This document shows, piece after piece, positions 23,031 through 33,010 of a DNA stretch of 64,000 bases. The DNA lies in NCBI RefSeq assembly GCF_050003625.1, contig NC_134397.1:200190899-200254898 (forward strand), given 5' to 3'. The notes under the pieces are model-generated. The model did no database searches. It was not told where the DNA came from and saw only the letters and a program-made list of their open reading frames with translations. Both the position numbers and the translations under genes were made by a program. Within the stretch, counting starts at the first letter, position 1; each line of letters begins with the position of its first letter. Source of the DNA: Haematobia irritans. Its lineage: Eukaryota > Arthropoda > Insecta > Diptera > Muscidae.

Positions 23031-23778
23031 TTAAGCACTATGTTTTCGAATCAATTCAGGCTCTCTGCCACATTTGAAAGTAACTTGATTGCCATTTGGC
23101 AACCACGGTTGTGTCCAAATCTCAATATCGCAATTCTTAGTTATTGCACCATCATCATCGTCAACGATGTCAGCATTGATGCGATACAAATGTCCAGATA
23201 CTACAGTTCTAGAGGCCTCATGTATGCGAACCAATCTAAAATGGGGTCCATTTTCACCGGCTGCTAATTTTGTTAAAGATTTGTTGAGTTCATCTACGGC
23301 TGCTTTCATTTTTTCTCCTTCTAGTTTTTCGGGGCATCCCAATCTGTGATACTAAAAATATATTTTGAAAAAAAAAATCACGATATAATCGAATCGTTGT
23401 AAAAGGGGTACTCCATAAATGCTGCAACAATATGTATTTTTGCAAATTGTATTTTTTATAAAGAGGAAGGAAGATATGTGATTAATGGAGATATTGGAAA
23501 GAAAATGCAAATTTTGTTTTTTTTATGTAATATTCATTTCATTCAATATACTAGTACTTACTTCCATGGGTTTGATAGTAGCTACAGGAAGTTCCTGAAA
23601 AAAATAAGAAAAAAATGTAGTAGTTGGAATATTAAAACCTATATAGTTTTATATTTATTTTTTTTATATTTTCTAAATTAATTTTTACCAGCTCATTGGT
23701 TTGTGCATTTGCGGCAACACAAACTGAGGCCAAGATGAACAAGTTAAGGCAAATATTAAATTTTTCTATTTTAACCAT
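23031..23778 (-). CDS. Cystatin 2, secreted cysteine protease inhibitor (3 exons)
   Basis: Secreted cystatin (I25, sarcocystatin-like) predicted to block papain-type proteases. Exon 1, 23778-23689, encodes a signal peptide (ILASVCVAANAQTNEL). Exon 2, 23594-23562, is a 33-nt micro-exon encoding ELPVATIKPME. Exon 3, 23351-23031, encodes LGCPEKLEGEKM with the amino-terminal Gly, the helix KSLTKLAAGENGPHFRLVRI, the first loop as RTVVSG (Gln of QxVxG replaced by Arg), NCDIEIW and FKC as the likely disulfide pair, the second loop QPWLPNG and the ending IRKHSA. All junctions are phase 0 with GT/AG sites (donors GTAAAA, GTAAGT; acceptors TTTTCAG, TTTTTAG), giving 147 residues. It is head-to-head with cystatin 3 (8.1 kb apart), which has the same exon lengths for exons 2 and 3. 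It looks functional. Confidence 0.9.
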
Positions 23779-23845
23779 ATTTAGCTGAGTTTTTAAGAAT
23801 ATTTGGTAAATAAGATGTTTTTCACTCTTTCTAATTCGGAAAATG

Positions 23846-23881
23846 ACTGATGTTCCAGGTGGAAATCTTTTCGTATTTATA
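23846..23881 (-). promoter_or_regulatory. Core promoter of cystatin 2
   Basis: On the minus strand, TATAAATA (23881-23874) and an initiator TCAGT (23850-23846) about 30 bp downstream, 68 bp before the ATG. The stretch AAATATAAATACGAA followed by AGATTTCCA is shared with cystatin 3 at the same position, so the promoter was duplicated with the gene. Confidence 0.75.
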
Positions 23882-24023
23882 TTTAAAAATCAATTATAGC
23901 AATAGTAAAGAGATAATAGCGCTACACGTCATATTATGTGGTAATCGCAATTAAACTATTATTAATTATCGATATGAATAGTTCAGATTCATTGACATTG
24001 ACTACATTTGAATTCATTTGAAT

Positions 24024-24052
24024 CCCCTTGTAGTATGTGATTGTAGTTTAGC
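24024..24052 (-). promoter_or_regulatory. Upstream block shared by cystatins 2 and 3
   Basis: On the minus strand GCTAAACTACAATCACATAC and the following bases match 31678-31706 upstream of cystatin 3 (GCTAAACTACACTCACAAAC), within otherwise diverged DNA. It could be a conserved enhancer or only leftover homology from duplication. Confidence 0.5.
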
Positions 24053-24257
24053 ACATTTTTGCTATCAATTGATTGGTAATCGATTTTTAATCTCTACTCA
24101 GAATCTTCTTTTTTTTTGGAACTTATTGAATTTGTTTAGTTGATCGAGTACAGATCACTGAAATCTTGGAATATTTTTGTTTTGAACATATAAATATTCT
24201 TAGTTTGCATAAATTTGAATTTCCGTTGAAACTATAGGCAAAATTATAGGCCTACTA

Positions 24258-24630
24258 CACTGGAAAACAGTGAACCCACCAGGAAGAAAACTTTTGGTTA
24301 ATTTTAGAAAATTTTGAATAGTTATAGAAAATTTGAATTAAACAGTATTACAAACGCTGACATCACGTCGATATCACAAAAAAAGTAAATATTTTTCGAC
24401 AAATTTAAGAAAATTTTTTAGACATAATTAATTTTTGTCCACTTGTTAAAGAAAATGTTGTAGTTTGGAGGAAAAAAATTGGAGTTCAAAATTGCAAGAA
24501 TGTCTTTAGTGATATACGAAGTTCATGACGGATGCATTGGAAGTAAAATTTACAAATATAAAGATATAATTAACTATTTTGTGAGAAATACGTACGCAAA
24601 AAATATAAAAGTAAAGAAGACTTTCTATTT
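24258..24630. mobile_element. CAC...GTG element, one end only
   Basis: Starts CACTGGAAAACAGTGAACCC, preceded by TA. It is the reverse complement of the right two-thirds of 5478-5993 (CAAACGCTGACAT, AAGAATGTCTTTAGTGA). The other end is replaced by the mini-me head at 24631. Confidence 0.75.
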
Positions 24631-25464
24631 TTATACCCTCCATCATAGGATGGGGGTATATTAACTTTGTCATTCCGTTTGTAACACATCGAAATATTGC
24701 TCTAAGACCCCATAAAGTATATATATTCTGGGTCGTGGTGAAATTCTGAGTCGATCTAAGCATGTCCGTCCGTCCGTCCGTCTGTTGAAATCACGCTAAC
24801 TTTCGAACGAAACAAGCTATCGACTTGAAACTTGGCACAAGTAGTTGTTATCGATGTAGGTCGGATGGTATTGAAAATGGGCCATATCAGTCCACTTTTA
24901 CGTATAGCCCCCATATAAACCGATCCCCAGATTTGGCTTGTGGAGCCTCTAAGAGAAGCATATTTCATCCGATCCGGCTGAAATTTGGTACATGGTGTTG
25001 GCATATGGTCTCTAACAACCATGCAAAAATTGGTCCACATCGGTCCTTAATTATATATAGCCCCATATAAACCGATCCCCAGATTTGGCTTGTGGAGCCT
25101 CTAAGAGAAGCATATTTCATCCGATCCGGCTAAAATTTGGTACATGGTGTTGGTATATGGTCTCTAACAATCATGCAAAAATTGGTCCACATCGGTCCAT
25201 AATTATATATAGCCCCCATATAAACCGATCTCCAGATTTGGCTTGCGAAGCCTCAAAGAGAAGCAAATTGCATCCGATCCGGCTGAAATTTGGTACATGG
25301 TATTGGTAGCAACCGTGCAAAAATTGGTCCACATCGGTCCATAATTATATATAGCGCACATATAAACCGATCCCCAGATTTGGGTTGCGGAGCCTCTAAG
25401 AGAAGCAAATTTCATCCGATCCGGCTGAAATTTGGTACATGGTATTGGTATATGGTCTCTAGCA

Positions 25465-26749
25465 TGTAACGATCCCCCTTCTTGGTCTGATCTCCTCTGA
25501 CTTCGGCTACCTAATGGCCCCGGCCATGCTCAGTCTTGGGGCGGTTCTTAGTCAGAGAAGATAGTTGTGGATACATTATCATAAACTAAAAGTGTACAAT
25601 AGGTAGCCTGTTAATATAGTGTTCGTGTAGATAAATTAATAGAATGACAGTACTATTTTGGTATTAAATCCACTTTGCCCAGGGTGTTATATGGCATACA
25701 TCTTACCTCTGATTAGGCTAACCTTTCCTTTCGCGAATCCCAAACAAAATTTAGAACTTCATATTAAATTTCATTTAATATAATGGAAGTAAGTGTCGTA
25801 GATTAAACATATGAACGTATAACAAATGAGAGGTCTTATAGCTGATTGAGTATAATGGCATATAAAATGATAAATTTATGAATGGATATATATAAAATAT
25901 TAGTAAACTATATGTTTTGACTAAAAGGTATAATAATATGTATAACAACGAAATAGCGAGTTAATTCCATATGTATGAGAATGTCAAATACGGTTGACTT
26001 ACCATTTAAAATCCATCGCTGTCCTCAGGCCTGATGAAGGAGGATAGTGAAGTCGGGGCTTTATAATTTTAGGATCGAATTAACTCGCTCGAAGTGTACG
26101 TTCAGTGGAGGTAAATTAGTTGTGAACAATAAAATGTATTAAATTAAGATAAAGCTCTATTATATTAATCTTGCATAGACAGGGGATGGTTCCAGATACA
26201 ATTATCAATCTTGCATTTACAGCGATATAGTTCCCGAGATAATTCGGAGACACTTTTATTTGTCGGAAGATTAAATATTGTTGATTTAGTATTTACGAGG
26301 ACGATATGTAGTATGGACCAAATGCTCTGTGATCTTCCTTTTCCATGTTTATTAGTGGGATTCTTGAAATTCACCCAAGTAACGGCAATTTACAATTTTT
26401 CTAAATTGTTGTCCTCTACGGCTAAGGGCTGCTTAACTATCCGTAAAATTAAGATTTGTTCCTGCCGCAGGCCCAACTGGTCGATATTCGTATGTATATA
26501 TTTTTGGAGTTCTATACTTTTTATGTATTTTCGGCATTTTTCCAATTAATTTTCAATTATAAATTTTTTTCCTATTTTTTTTCCTCGACATAAAAATTTT
26601 ATGACTCCTTTTTTCTCCCTTTTTTCCAAATTTTCTTTTTCTTTTGACACATTTCAAATTTTTCAAAAATTTTCTATTTCATTTCAACAGCTCCTATAAT
26701 TTTTAATTTTTTTCAAGTAGAACTTTTCGTCGCCACAATCCTTCTTACA
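25465..26749. mobile_element. Solo LTR of a retrotransposon
   Basis: Begins TGTAACGATC and ends CTTCTTACA (TG...CA with TGTAA/TTACA inverted ends), flanked by a 4-bp duplication AGCA at 25461-25464 and 26750-26753. The host repeat reads continuously across the junction (GGTCTCTAGCAACCGTGC). At 1,285 bp with no gag or pol, it is a solo LTR left by recombination. A 4-bp duplication suggests the gypsy group, but BEL-type is possible. Confidence 0.8.
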
Positions 26750-26989
26750 AGCAACCGTGCAAAAATTGGTCCATATCGGTCCATAATTATATATAGCCCC
26801 CATATAAGACGTTCTCCAGATTTGACCTTCGGAGCCTCTTGGAGGAGCAAAATTCATCCGATCCGGTTCAAATTAGGAACGTGGTGTTAGTATATAATCG
26901 CTAACAACCATACCAAAATTGGTCCAATCACACAAAAATTGGTCCATATCGGTTCATAATCATGTTTGCCACTAGAGCCAAAAATAATC

Positions 26990-27430
26990 TACCAAAATTT
27001 TATTTCTATAGAAAATTTTGTCAAAATTTTATTTCTATAGAAAATTTTGTCAAAATTTTATTTCCAGAGAAAATTTTGTTAAAATTTTATTCGGTTCATA
27101 ATAAAATTTTCATCATTGTCAAAATTTTATTTCTATAGAAAATTTTGTTCAAATTTTATTCGGTTCATAATCATGGTTGCCACTCGAGCAAAAAATAATC
27201 TACCAAGATTTTATTTCTATAGAAAATTTTGTCAAAAGTTGATTTCTATAGAAAATTTTGTTAAAATTTTATTTCTGTAGACATTTTTGTCAAAATTTTC
27301 TTTCTATAGAAAATTTTGTGAAAATTTTTATTTCTATAGAAAATTTTGTGAAAATTTTATTTCTATAGAAAATTTTGTTAAAGTTTTATTTCTATAGAAA
27401 ATTTTGTCAAAATTTTACGTCTACTTTGTC
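26990..27430. repeat. 29-bp satellite array inside mini-me A
   Basis: About 13 copies of TTTTGTCAAAATTTTATTTC with TATAGAAAA, interrupted twice by 'attcggttcataat' (27090-27190), a short body-unit fragment. Confidence 0.85.
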
Positions 27431-27655
27431 AAACTGAATTATATACGTATTGGATCGATCTTTTTTGATTTAATATATACCACGTATGGACTTACATACA
27501 ATTTAGAAGATGGTATTAGGAGGTTTTAAGATACCTTGCCATCGGCAAGCGTTACCGCAACTTAAGTAATTCGATTGTGGGTGGCAGTGTTTAGAAGAAG
27601 TTTCTACGCAATCCATGATGGAGGGTACATAAGCTTCGGCCTGACCGAACTTATG

Positions 27656-27832
27656 AACCTTTCCACAGCCTTTAGTATAACATAGATCTGGCTGGGATAG
27701 ATAACTCAATTTTGGGCCCTTTATGCTAACTCCTTATGGAGAAAACATCTAGGAATTTTCCTCTTACAAACTGAATCATCTTTACTCCCACTGTACATCA
27801 TCTTTTCATATAACTACAAGTCACTTAATCTT
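27656..27832. other. Spacer, nothing recognised
   Basis: Short unique-looking DNA between two mini-me elements; no feature is supported. Confidence 0.4.
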
Positions 27833-28430
27833 ATTATACCCACCACCATAGGATGGGAGTATATTAACTTTGTCATTCCGTTTGTAACACATCGAATGCA
27901 TTTCTCCCTGATCGAAAAATTCTAAGACGATATATGCATGTCCGTCTGTTGTAATCACGGCGCTATCATACTGAAAATTTGCACTGATTCGTTTTTTGTT
28001 TGCAGGCAGGTCAAGTTCGAAGATGGGCTATATCGGTCCAATTTGAGGTCTTGGAATTATAAAAATCGTAGTTTTTATCCAATTTGACTGAAATTTGAAA
28101 TCAAGAGGTATTCTAGGATTACAAATAGGTGTGGCGAAAAAGTGGCGTATCGGTCCATCTTTTGGTATAGCCCCCATATAGACCGATCTCCCGATTTTAT
28201 TTCTTGGGCTTCTAGAATCTGTATTTACTATACGATTTGCCTGAAATTTGAAATGTATAGGTATTCTAAGACCACGAATGGGTGTGGCGAAAATGGGACG
28301 TATAATTCCATCTTTTGGTATAGCCCCCCTATAGACCGATCTTCCTTTTTTTACTTCTTGGGCTTCTAGAAACTGTATTTACTATCCGATTTGCCCGAAA
28401 TTGAAAATCTAGAAGTATTTTAGAACCACA
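27833..28430 (+). repeat. mini-me with A-like head and B-like body
   Basis: The head CCACCATAGGATGGGAGTATATTAAC is A-type, but from 27900 the sequence (TTTCTCCCTGATC, GTCCGTCTGTTGTAATCACG) and body units are B-type, without a tail. This may be a recombinant or a separate subfamily. Confidence 0.65.
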
Positions 28431-28432
28431 AC

Positions 28433-29843
28433 CACAAGTATATACGGCCGTAAGTTCAGCCAGGCCGAATCTTATGTAGCCTACACCATGGATTGCGTAG
28501 AAACTTCTACGAAAGACTGTCATCCACAAATGTCAACTCACATGGTTGTTAAATATCATATACTACCACCACGTACCAAATTTCAACCAGATCGGATGAA
28601 TTTTGCTTCTCCAAAAGGCACCGGAGGTCAAATCTGGGGATCGGTTTATATGGGAGCTATATATTATTATAGACTGATAGGAACCAATTCCTGCATGGTT
28701 GTTGGATACCCTATACTTACATCACGTACCAAATTTCAACCGAATGGGAAGAATTTTGCTCTTCCAAGGTGCTCCGGAGGTCAAATCTGGGGATCGGTTT
28801 ATATGGGGCCTATATATAATTATGGATCGATATCGACCAATTTTTGCATGGGTGTTTGAGGTCATATATTAACATCACGTACCGAATTTCAACTGCATCA
28901 GATAAATTTTGGTCTTCCAAGAGGCTCCGAAGGTCAAATCTGGTGATCGGTTTATATGGGGGCTATATATAATTATGGACCGATATGGACCAATTTTTGC
29001 ATGGTTGTTAGACACCATATACTAACACCAGGTACCAAATTTCAGCCGGATCGGATGAAATTTGCTTCTCTTAGAGGCTTCGCAAGCCAAATCGGCGGAT
29101 CGGTTTATATGGGGGCTATATAATTATGGACCGATGTGGAGCAATTTTTGCATGGTTGTTAGACACCATATACTAACACCAGGTACCAAATTTCAGCCGG
29201 ATCGGATGAAAATTGTTTCTCTTAGAGGCTCTGCAAGTCAAATCGGGGGATCGGTTCATATGGGGGCTATATATAATTATGGACCGATGTGGAGCAATTT
29301 TTGCATGGTTGTTAGAGACCAAATATCAGCCGGATCGGATGAAATTTACTTCTCTTAGAGGCTCCGCAAGCCAAATCTGGGGATCGGTTTATATGGGGGC
29401 TATATATAATTATGGATCGATGTGGACGAATTTTTGCATGGTTGTTAGAGACCATATACTAACACCATATACCAAATTTCAGCCGGATCGGATGAAGTTT
29501 GCTTCTCTTAGAGGCTCCGTAAGCCAAATTTGGGAGTCCGTTTATAAGGGGGCTATACGTAAAAGTGGACCAATAAGGCCCATTTGCAATACCGTCAGCC
29601 CTACGTCCATAACAACTACTTCTGCCAAGTTTCAAGTCGATAGCTTGTTTCGTTCGGAAGTTAGTGTGATTTCAACAGACGAACGGACGGACGGACGGAC
29701 ATGCTCAGATCGACTCAGAATTTCACCACGACCCAGAATATTTATATTTATGGGGTCTTATAGCAATATTTCGATGTGTTACAAACGGAATGACAAAGTT
29801 AATATGCCCCCATCCTATTGGGGGTGGTGGAGGGTATAATAAA
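28433..29843 (-). repeat. mini-me-like element, subfamily A
   Basis: Reverse orientation: tail at 28433-28500 (ACAAGTATATACGGCCG, then AGCCAGGCCG), about seven body units, a GACGGACGGACGG tract at 29686-29700 and the head at 29805-29843. Confidence 0.8.
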
Positions 29844-29982
29844 TTTTCTTGAATTTGTGAAAAATCTATTTACTTATTTTAATGAAATTGGTATGACATC
29901 TGCGTTTGTAATACAGTTTAGTTAAAATTTTCTACAATTAACCAAAATGTTCCTTCCTGGTGGGATTACTGTTTTTTGAGTT
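29844..29982. mobile_element. CAC...GTG element, right-end fragment
   Basis: Matches the right end of 5478-5993 (TTTGTAATACAGTTTAG, CTTCCTGGTGGGATTACTG), with a mutated terminus. Confidence 0.65.
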
Positions 29983-29992
29983 TGTTCACATA

Positions 29993-31260
29993 AAGGGTGA
30001 TACGGTCAAAATTTGGTCAATATAAACTTGACGTATTTCTTTCAATTTAAATAACCTCATTTTGAAGGTGTGTGTGTGTAGAATGTTGCTCCTATTTTGA
30101 TTTTGGAATTCACTCTTCAGTTGTCAAAATGCCGTCCAAGCAAGAAGAGCAGCGTATCAAAATTTTGCTCGCGCATCGCGAAAATCCGAGCTACTCGCAC
30201 GCAAAGCTGGCAAAATCGCTAAAAGTTGCCAAATCAACCGTTACAAATGTAATTAAAGTATTTGGGGAACGTTTGTCGACAGCCAGGAAGTCTGGATCGG
30301 GGGGAAATCGGAAGCCGCTGAGACGACAATGAGAGTTGCCGGTAGTTTCAAGCGAAACCCTAAACTCTCTCTCCGAGATGCCGCAAATAAGCTGGGTGTA
30401 TCGTCTACAACCGTGCATCGAGCCAAAAAACGAGCCGGACTATCGACTTACAAGAAGATAGTGACTCCAAATCGCGATGATAAACAAAATACGATGGCCA
30501 AAGCGCGATCCCGAAGGCTGTACATGCTGACGAAGTTTGACTGCGTGGTAATGGACGACGAAACCTACGTCAAAGCCGACTACAAGCAGCTTCCGGGACA
30601 GGAGTTTTATACGGCAAAAGGAAGGGGAAAGGTAGCAGTTATTTTCAAGCACATAAAACTGTCAAAGTTCGCAAAGAAATATCTGGTTTGGCAAGCCATC
30701 TGTACATGTGGTTTGAAAAGCAGCATTTTCATAGCTTCCGGGACTGTCAACCAAGAAATTTACGTGAAAGAGTGTTTGAATAAACGTCTGCTGCCTTTCC
30801 TGATGAAAACGGTTGTTCCGTACTGTTTTGGCCGGATTTGGCATCTTGCCATTACGGTAAAAAGACCATGGAGTGGTACGCCGCCAACAACGTGCAGATG
30901 GTTCCCAAGACAAGAACCCTCCCAACACGCCAGAGCTTCGCCCAATTGAGAAATACTGGGCTATTGTCAAGCGGAACCTAAGGAAGACCAAAAAAACTGC
31001 TAAGGACGAGCAGCAGTTCAAGGCAAACTGGCTTTCTGCGGCGAAGAAAGTGGACAAGGTGGCTGTACAAAATCTGATGGCAGGGGTCAAGCGTGAGGCC
31101 CGGCAATTCGGATTTGGAAAAGCGAAAGCCTAACTGAATATTTTTCCTGAAATCTATTCTAATTGAACTTGAAAAAGAAATTTAATTTGATTTTTTAAAT
31201 AAACGCTTTCACCGATTTACACGCGTTTTCCCTTGACCAAATTTTGACCGTATCACCCTT
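29993..31260 (+). mobile_element. DD37E Tc1/mariner-superfamily transposon (inactive)
   Basis: Perfect 28-bp terminal inverted repeats: AAGGGTGATACGGTCAAAAT and following bases at the left, the mirror image at 31233-31260. The left flank is TA; the right flank is GA, so the TA duplication has decayed on that side. It encodes one transposase, now frameshifted. Confidence 0.85.
30129..31133 (+). pseudogene. DD37E transposase pseudogene
   Basis: Starts MPSKQEEQRIKILLAHRENP with a helix-turn-helix (LAKSLKVAKSTVTNVIKVF). The catalytic triad can be followed across frames: Asp in MDDETYV (about 30552); Asp in the WPDLASCHY region (about 30834), readable in one frame only after a 1-base shift; Glu in LRPIEKYW (about 30945). 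There are 37 residues between the second Asp and the Glu, the DD37E signature. Frame changes fall near 30310-30330, 30815-30825 and 30908, and each can be explained by a single lost or gained base. It ends at GKAKA, TAA 31131-31133. Three lesions make it a clear pseudogene. Confidence 0.85.
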
Positions 31261-31677
31261 GAAAACCATCACCATAATATTTCGGCAGTATCCAAAACCA
31301 TACGTTCTTCCAGAAAACTATTTTTGTGTTATATGTTTGAAGTTGTTTCAATATTTTTTCAGTGTGTATTACTGACAGAAAACGAGCTGAGGCAGGTAAA
31401 CCCACTTTGTAAAAATCATACCAAAATCTGAAATGATTTTCATGAAATTTTGAGTTCAAACTCTTAATTTATTTCCATGAAATTTTGTAGAGTTCATAGT
31501 AGTAGACCTTTAACATTTCCTATTATTTGAAATTTTGCTTACCAAGGCTATTTACCAGCTATAAACAAAAGTTTTTCTCCGATTTTGGTAATATTATGTC
31601 GATCTGCAAGTTCTAAAGCAATCAGATTCTAAGAAAAGATTAACAAGCGATTATTTCAATTGAAAGCGATTGAGAGC
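31261..31677. other. Spacer upstream of cystatin 3
   Basis: No gene is recognised. It contains CAATATTTTTTCAGTGTG at about 31349-31366, the likely remnant of a CAC...GTG element end. Confidence 0.4.
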
Positions 31678-31706
31678 GCTAAACTACACTCACAAACTGT
31701 GAGGGA
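31678..31706 (+). promoter_or_regulatory. Upstream block shared by cystatins 2 and 3
   Basis: GCTAAACTACACTCACAAAC and following bases, 70 bp before the TATA box. It pairs with 24024-24052 of cystatin 2, where the distance to TATA is about 170 bp. Confidence 0.5.
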
Positions 31707-31747
31707 ATTAATAATCTATACTACTGCTACTAAACACATTTATTAAA

Positions 31748-31784
31748 TATAAATACGAAGAGATTTCCAGCTGAATTGTCAGTT
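31748..31784 (+). promoter_or_regulatory. Core promoter of cystatin 3
   Basis: TATAAATA at 31748-31755 and initiator TCAGTT at 31779-31784, spacing about 31 bp, 60 bp before the ATG. This is an almost textbook arthropod core promoter, duplicated from or with cystatin 2. Confidence 0.8.
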
Positions 31785-31843
31785 CGAATTAGTGAAAGTG
31801 AGGAGCATCTATTCTCCTAATATTCTTAAAATAAGGCAAAAAA

Positions 31844-32661
31844 ATGTTTAAAACTAAAAAAATCAATATTTGCTTTAGTTTGTTGATTTTGGTTTCCATT
31901 TGTGTTGCTGCAAATGCCAAATCCAATGAACCCAATGAGGTAATAAAAATTTTTCAATTTTGGAAATTATATAATTTTTAATAAATTATAATATAGATTT
32001 CATTTAAGGATATTCCGGTAGCTTATGTCACACCCAGAGATGTAAGTATGATTCTACGGAATGATGTGAATTAAATAAAATAACGAAATTAAAATTGAGA
32101 TCACAATTTATTATTATTAGTTTTTTTTTTCATTTAATTCTTGATTTCTTTCATTTGGAGAAATGAAAATATTAAAATTTCATAACATAAATGAAAACAT
32201 CATAATAATAACGGTTAGTTTCATTGGATTTATGGAATTATTTTAGTGGCTCAATTTTAATGAATTTCTTGTTTATTACAGAGCTTTTGCTATCAGTGCA
32301 AACCATTATAGCTTAATTATTTCACTTTATCTATTTCCAGGATCATCCAAGGGGTGGCCCAGAAAAACTAGAAGGAGAAAATATTAATGAAGCTGTATAT
32401 CATCTCAACAAATCATTGACAAAATTATCGGCCGATGAAAATGGACCCCATTTTAGGTTGGTTCGAATACATGAGGCCTCTAGAACTGTAGTATCTGGAC
32501 TTTTGTATCGCATCAATGCTGATATTATTGACGATGATGATGGTGCCACAACAAAGAACTGTAACATTACGATTTGGACACAATTGTGGATGCCTAATGG
32601 CAATCGAGTTACTTTCAACTGTGGTACAGAGCCGGAAATGGTTCGACAACATAGTCACTAA
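31844..32661 (+). CDS. Cystatin 3, secreted cystatin with altered PW loop (3 exons)
   Basis: Secreted I25 cystatin. Exon 1, 31844-31939, encodes a signal peptide (SLLILVSICVAANAKSNEP). Exon 2, 32009-32041, is a 33-nt micro-exon encoding DIPVAYVTPRD. Exon 3, 32341-32661, encodes RGGPEKLEGENI, KSLTKLSADENGPHFRLVRI, the first loop RTVVSG, NCNITIW, the second loop QLWMPNG and the ending VRQHSH. All junctions are phase 0 (donors GTAATA, GTAAGT; acceptors TTTAAG, TTTCCAG), giving 149 residues. It differs from cystatin 2 in the second loop, where the Pro of the family's Pro-Trp pair is Leu; this could weaken or change protease binding. Exon 2 could instead begin at 31997 (TATAG), adding four residues; the 33-nt form matches cystatin 2. 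The frame is intact and the promoter conserved, so probably expressed. Confidence 0.9.
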
Positions 32662-32820
32662 TTTTTGTTTACACACAAAGTAGTAAAATATTGACTTATA
32701 AATTTTGTTTTGTTTATTTCGAGTTTAAATAGCGTATATTAAAAAAATCCTCTTTTCTTGTTTCCGAGTGTATTTTGTTGTCGAAAAAGCATGATTTTTT
32801 AATATTAAATATGGAACTTG

Positions 32821-32826
32821 AATAAA
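32821..32826 (+). terminator. Cystatin 3 polyadenylation signal
   Basis: AATAAA 160 bp after the stop; no closer canonical motif was seen. Confidence 0.5.
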
Positions 32827-32883
32827 AACATGTGATGTCGTTTTATTTGCCGAGGTTTCTCTGAGTTCTTTGGGCTTCCCATA

Positions 32884-33010
32884 CACTGAAAAAAATATTG
32901 TCGTGAGGCCACAGATTTCTTGTTCTTAAAATACTAATGCGAATTTTGCTTAGCATAGAAGACGCATTTCTACAATATAAAGTTTTTTTCCTTGTCGAAA
33001 AGTCTATAAA
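32884..33010. mobile_element. CAC...GTG element, one end
   Basis: CACTGAAAAAAATATTGTCG preceded by TA. The next 120 bp (GCGAATTTTGCTTAGCATAG, AGACGCATTTCT) recur in reverse at about 61225-61344, showing one repeat family. Confidence 0.65.

Larger units (their letters stand above)
24631..27655 (+). repeat. mini-me A, long copy split by a solo LTR
   Basis: The head TATACCCTCCATCATAGG is at 24632 and the GTCC tract at 24764-24783. Body units of about 152 bp (24905-25464) resume at 26750 after the LTR. A 29-bp array (26990-27430) and a tail (CCATGATGGAGGGTAC, GGCCTGACC) follow. The terminal ACTTGTT is missing. Confidence 0.8.

Noticed and set aside
23040..23349. Plus-strand open frames over cystatin 2
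   Set aside because: They are antisense shadows of exon 3, as are the minus-strand frames at 32400-32676 over cystatin 3.
26165..26549. Open frames of 69 and 112 codons between mini-me halves
   Set aside because: They lie in the solo LTR on opposite strands and show no retroviral or other domain.
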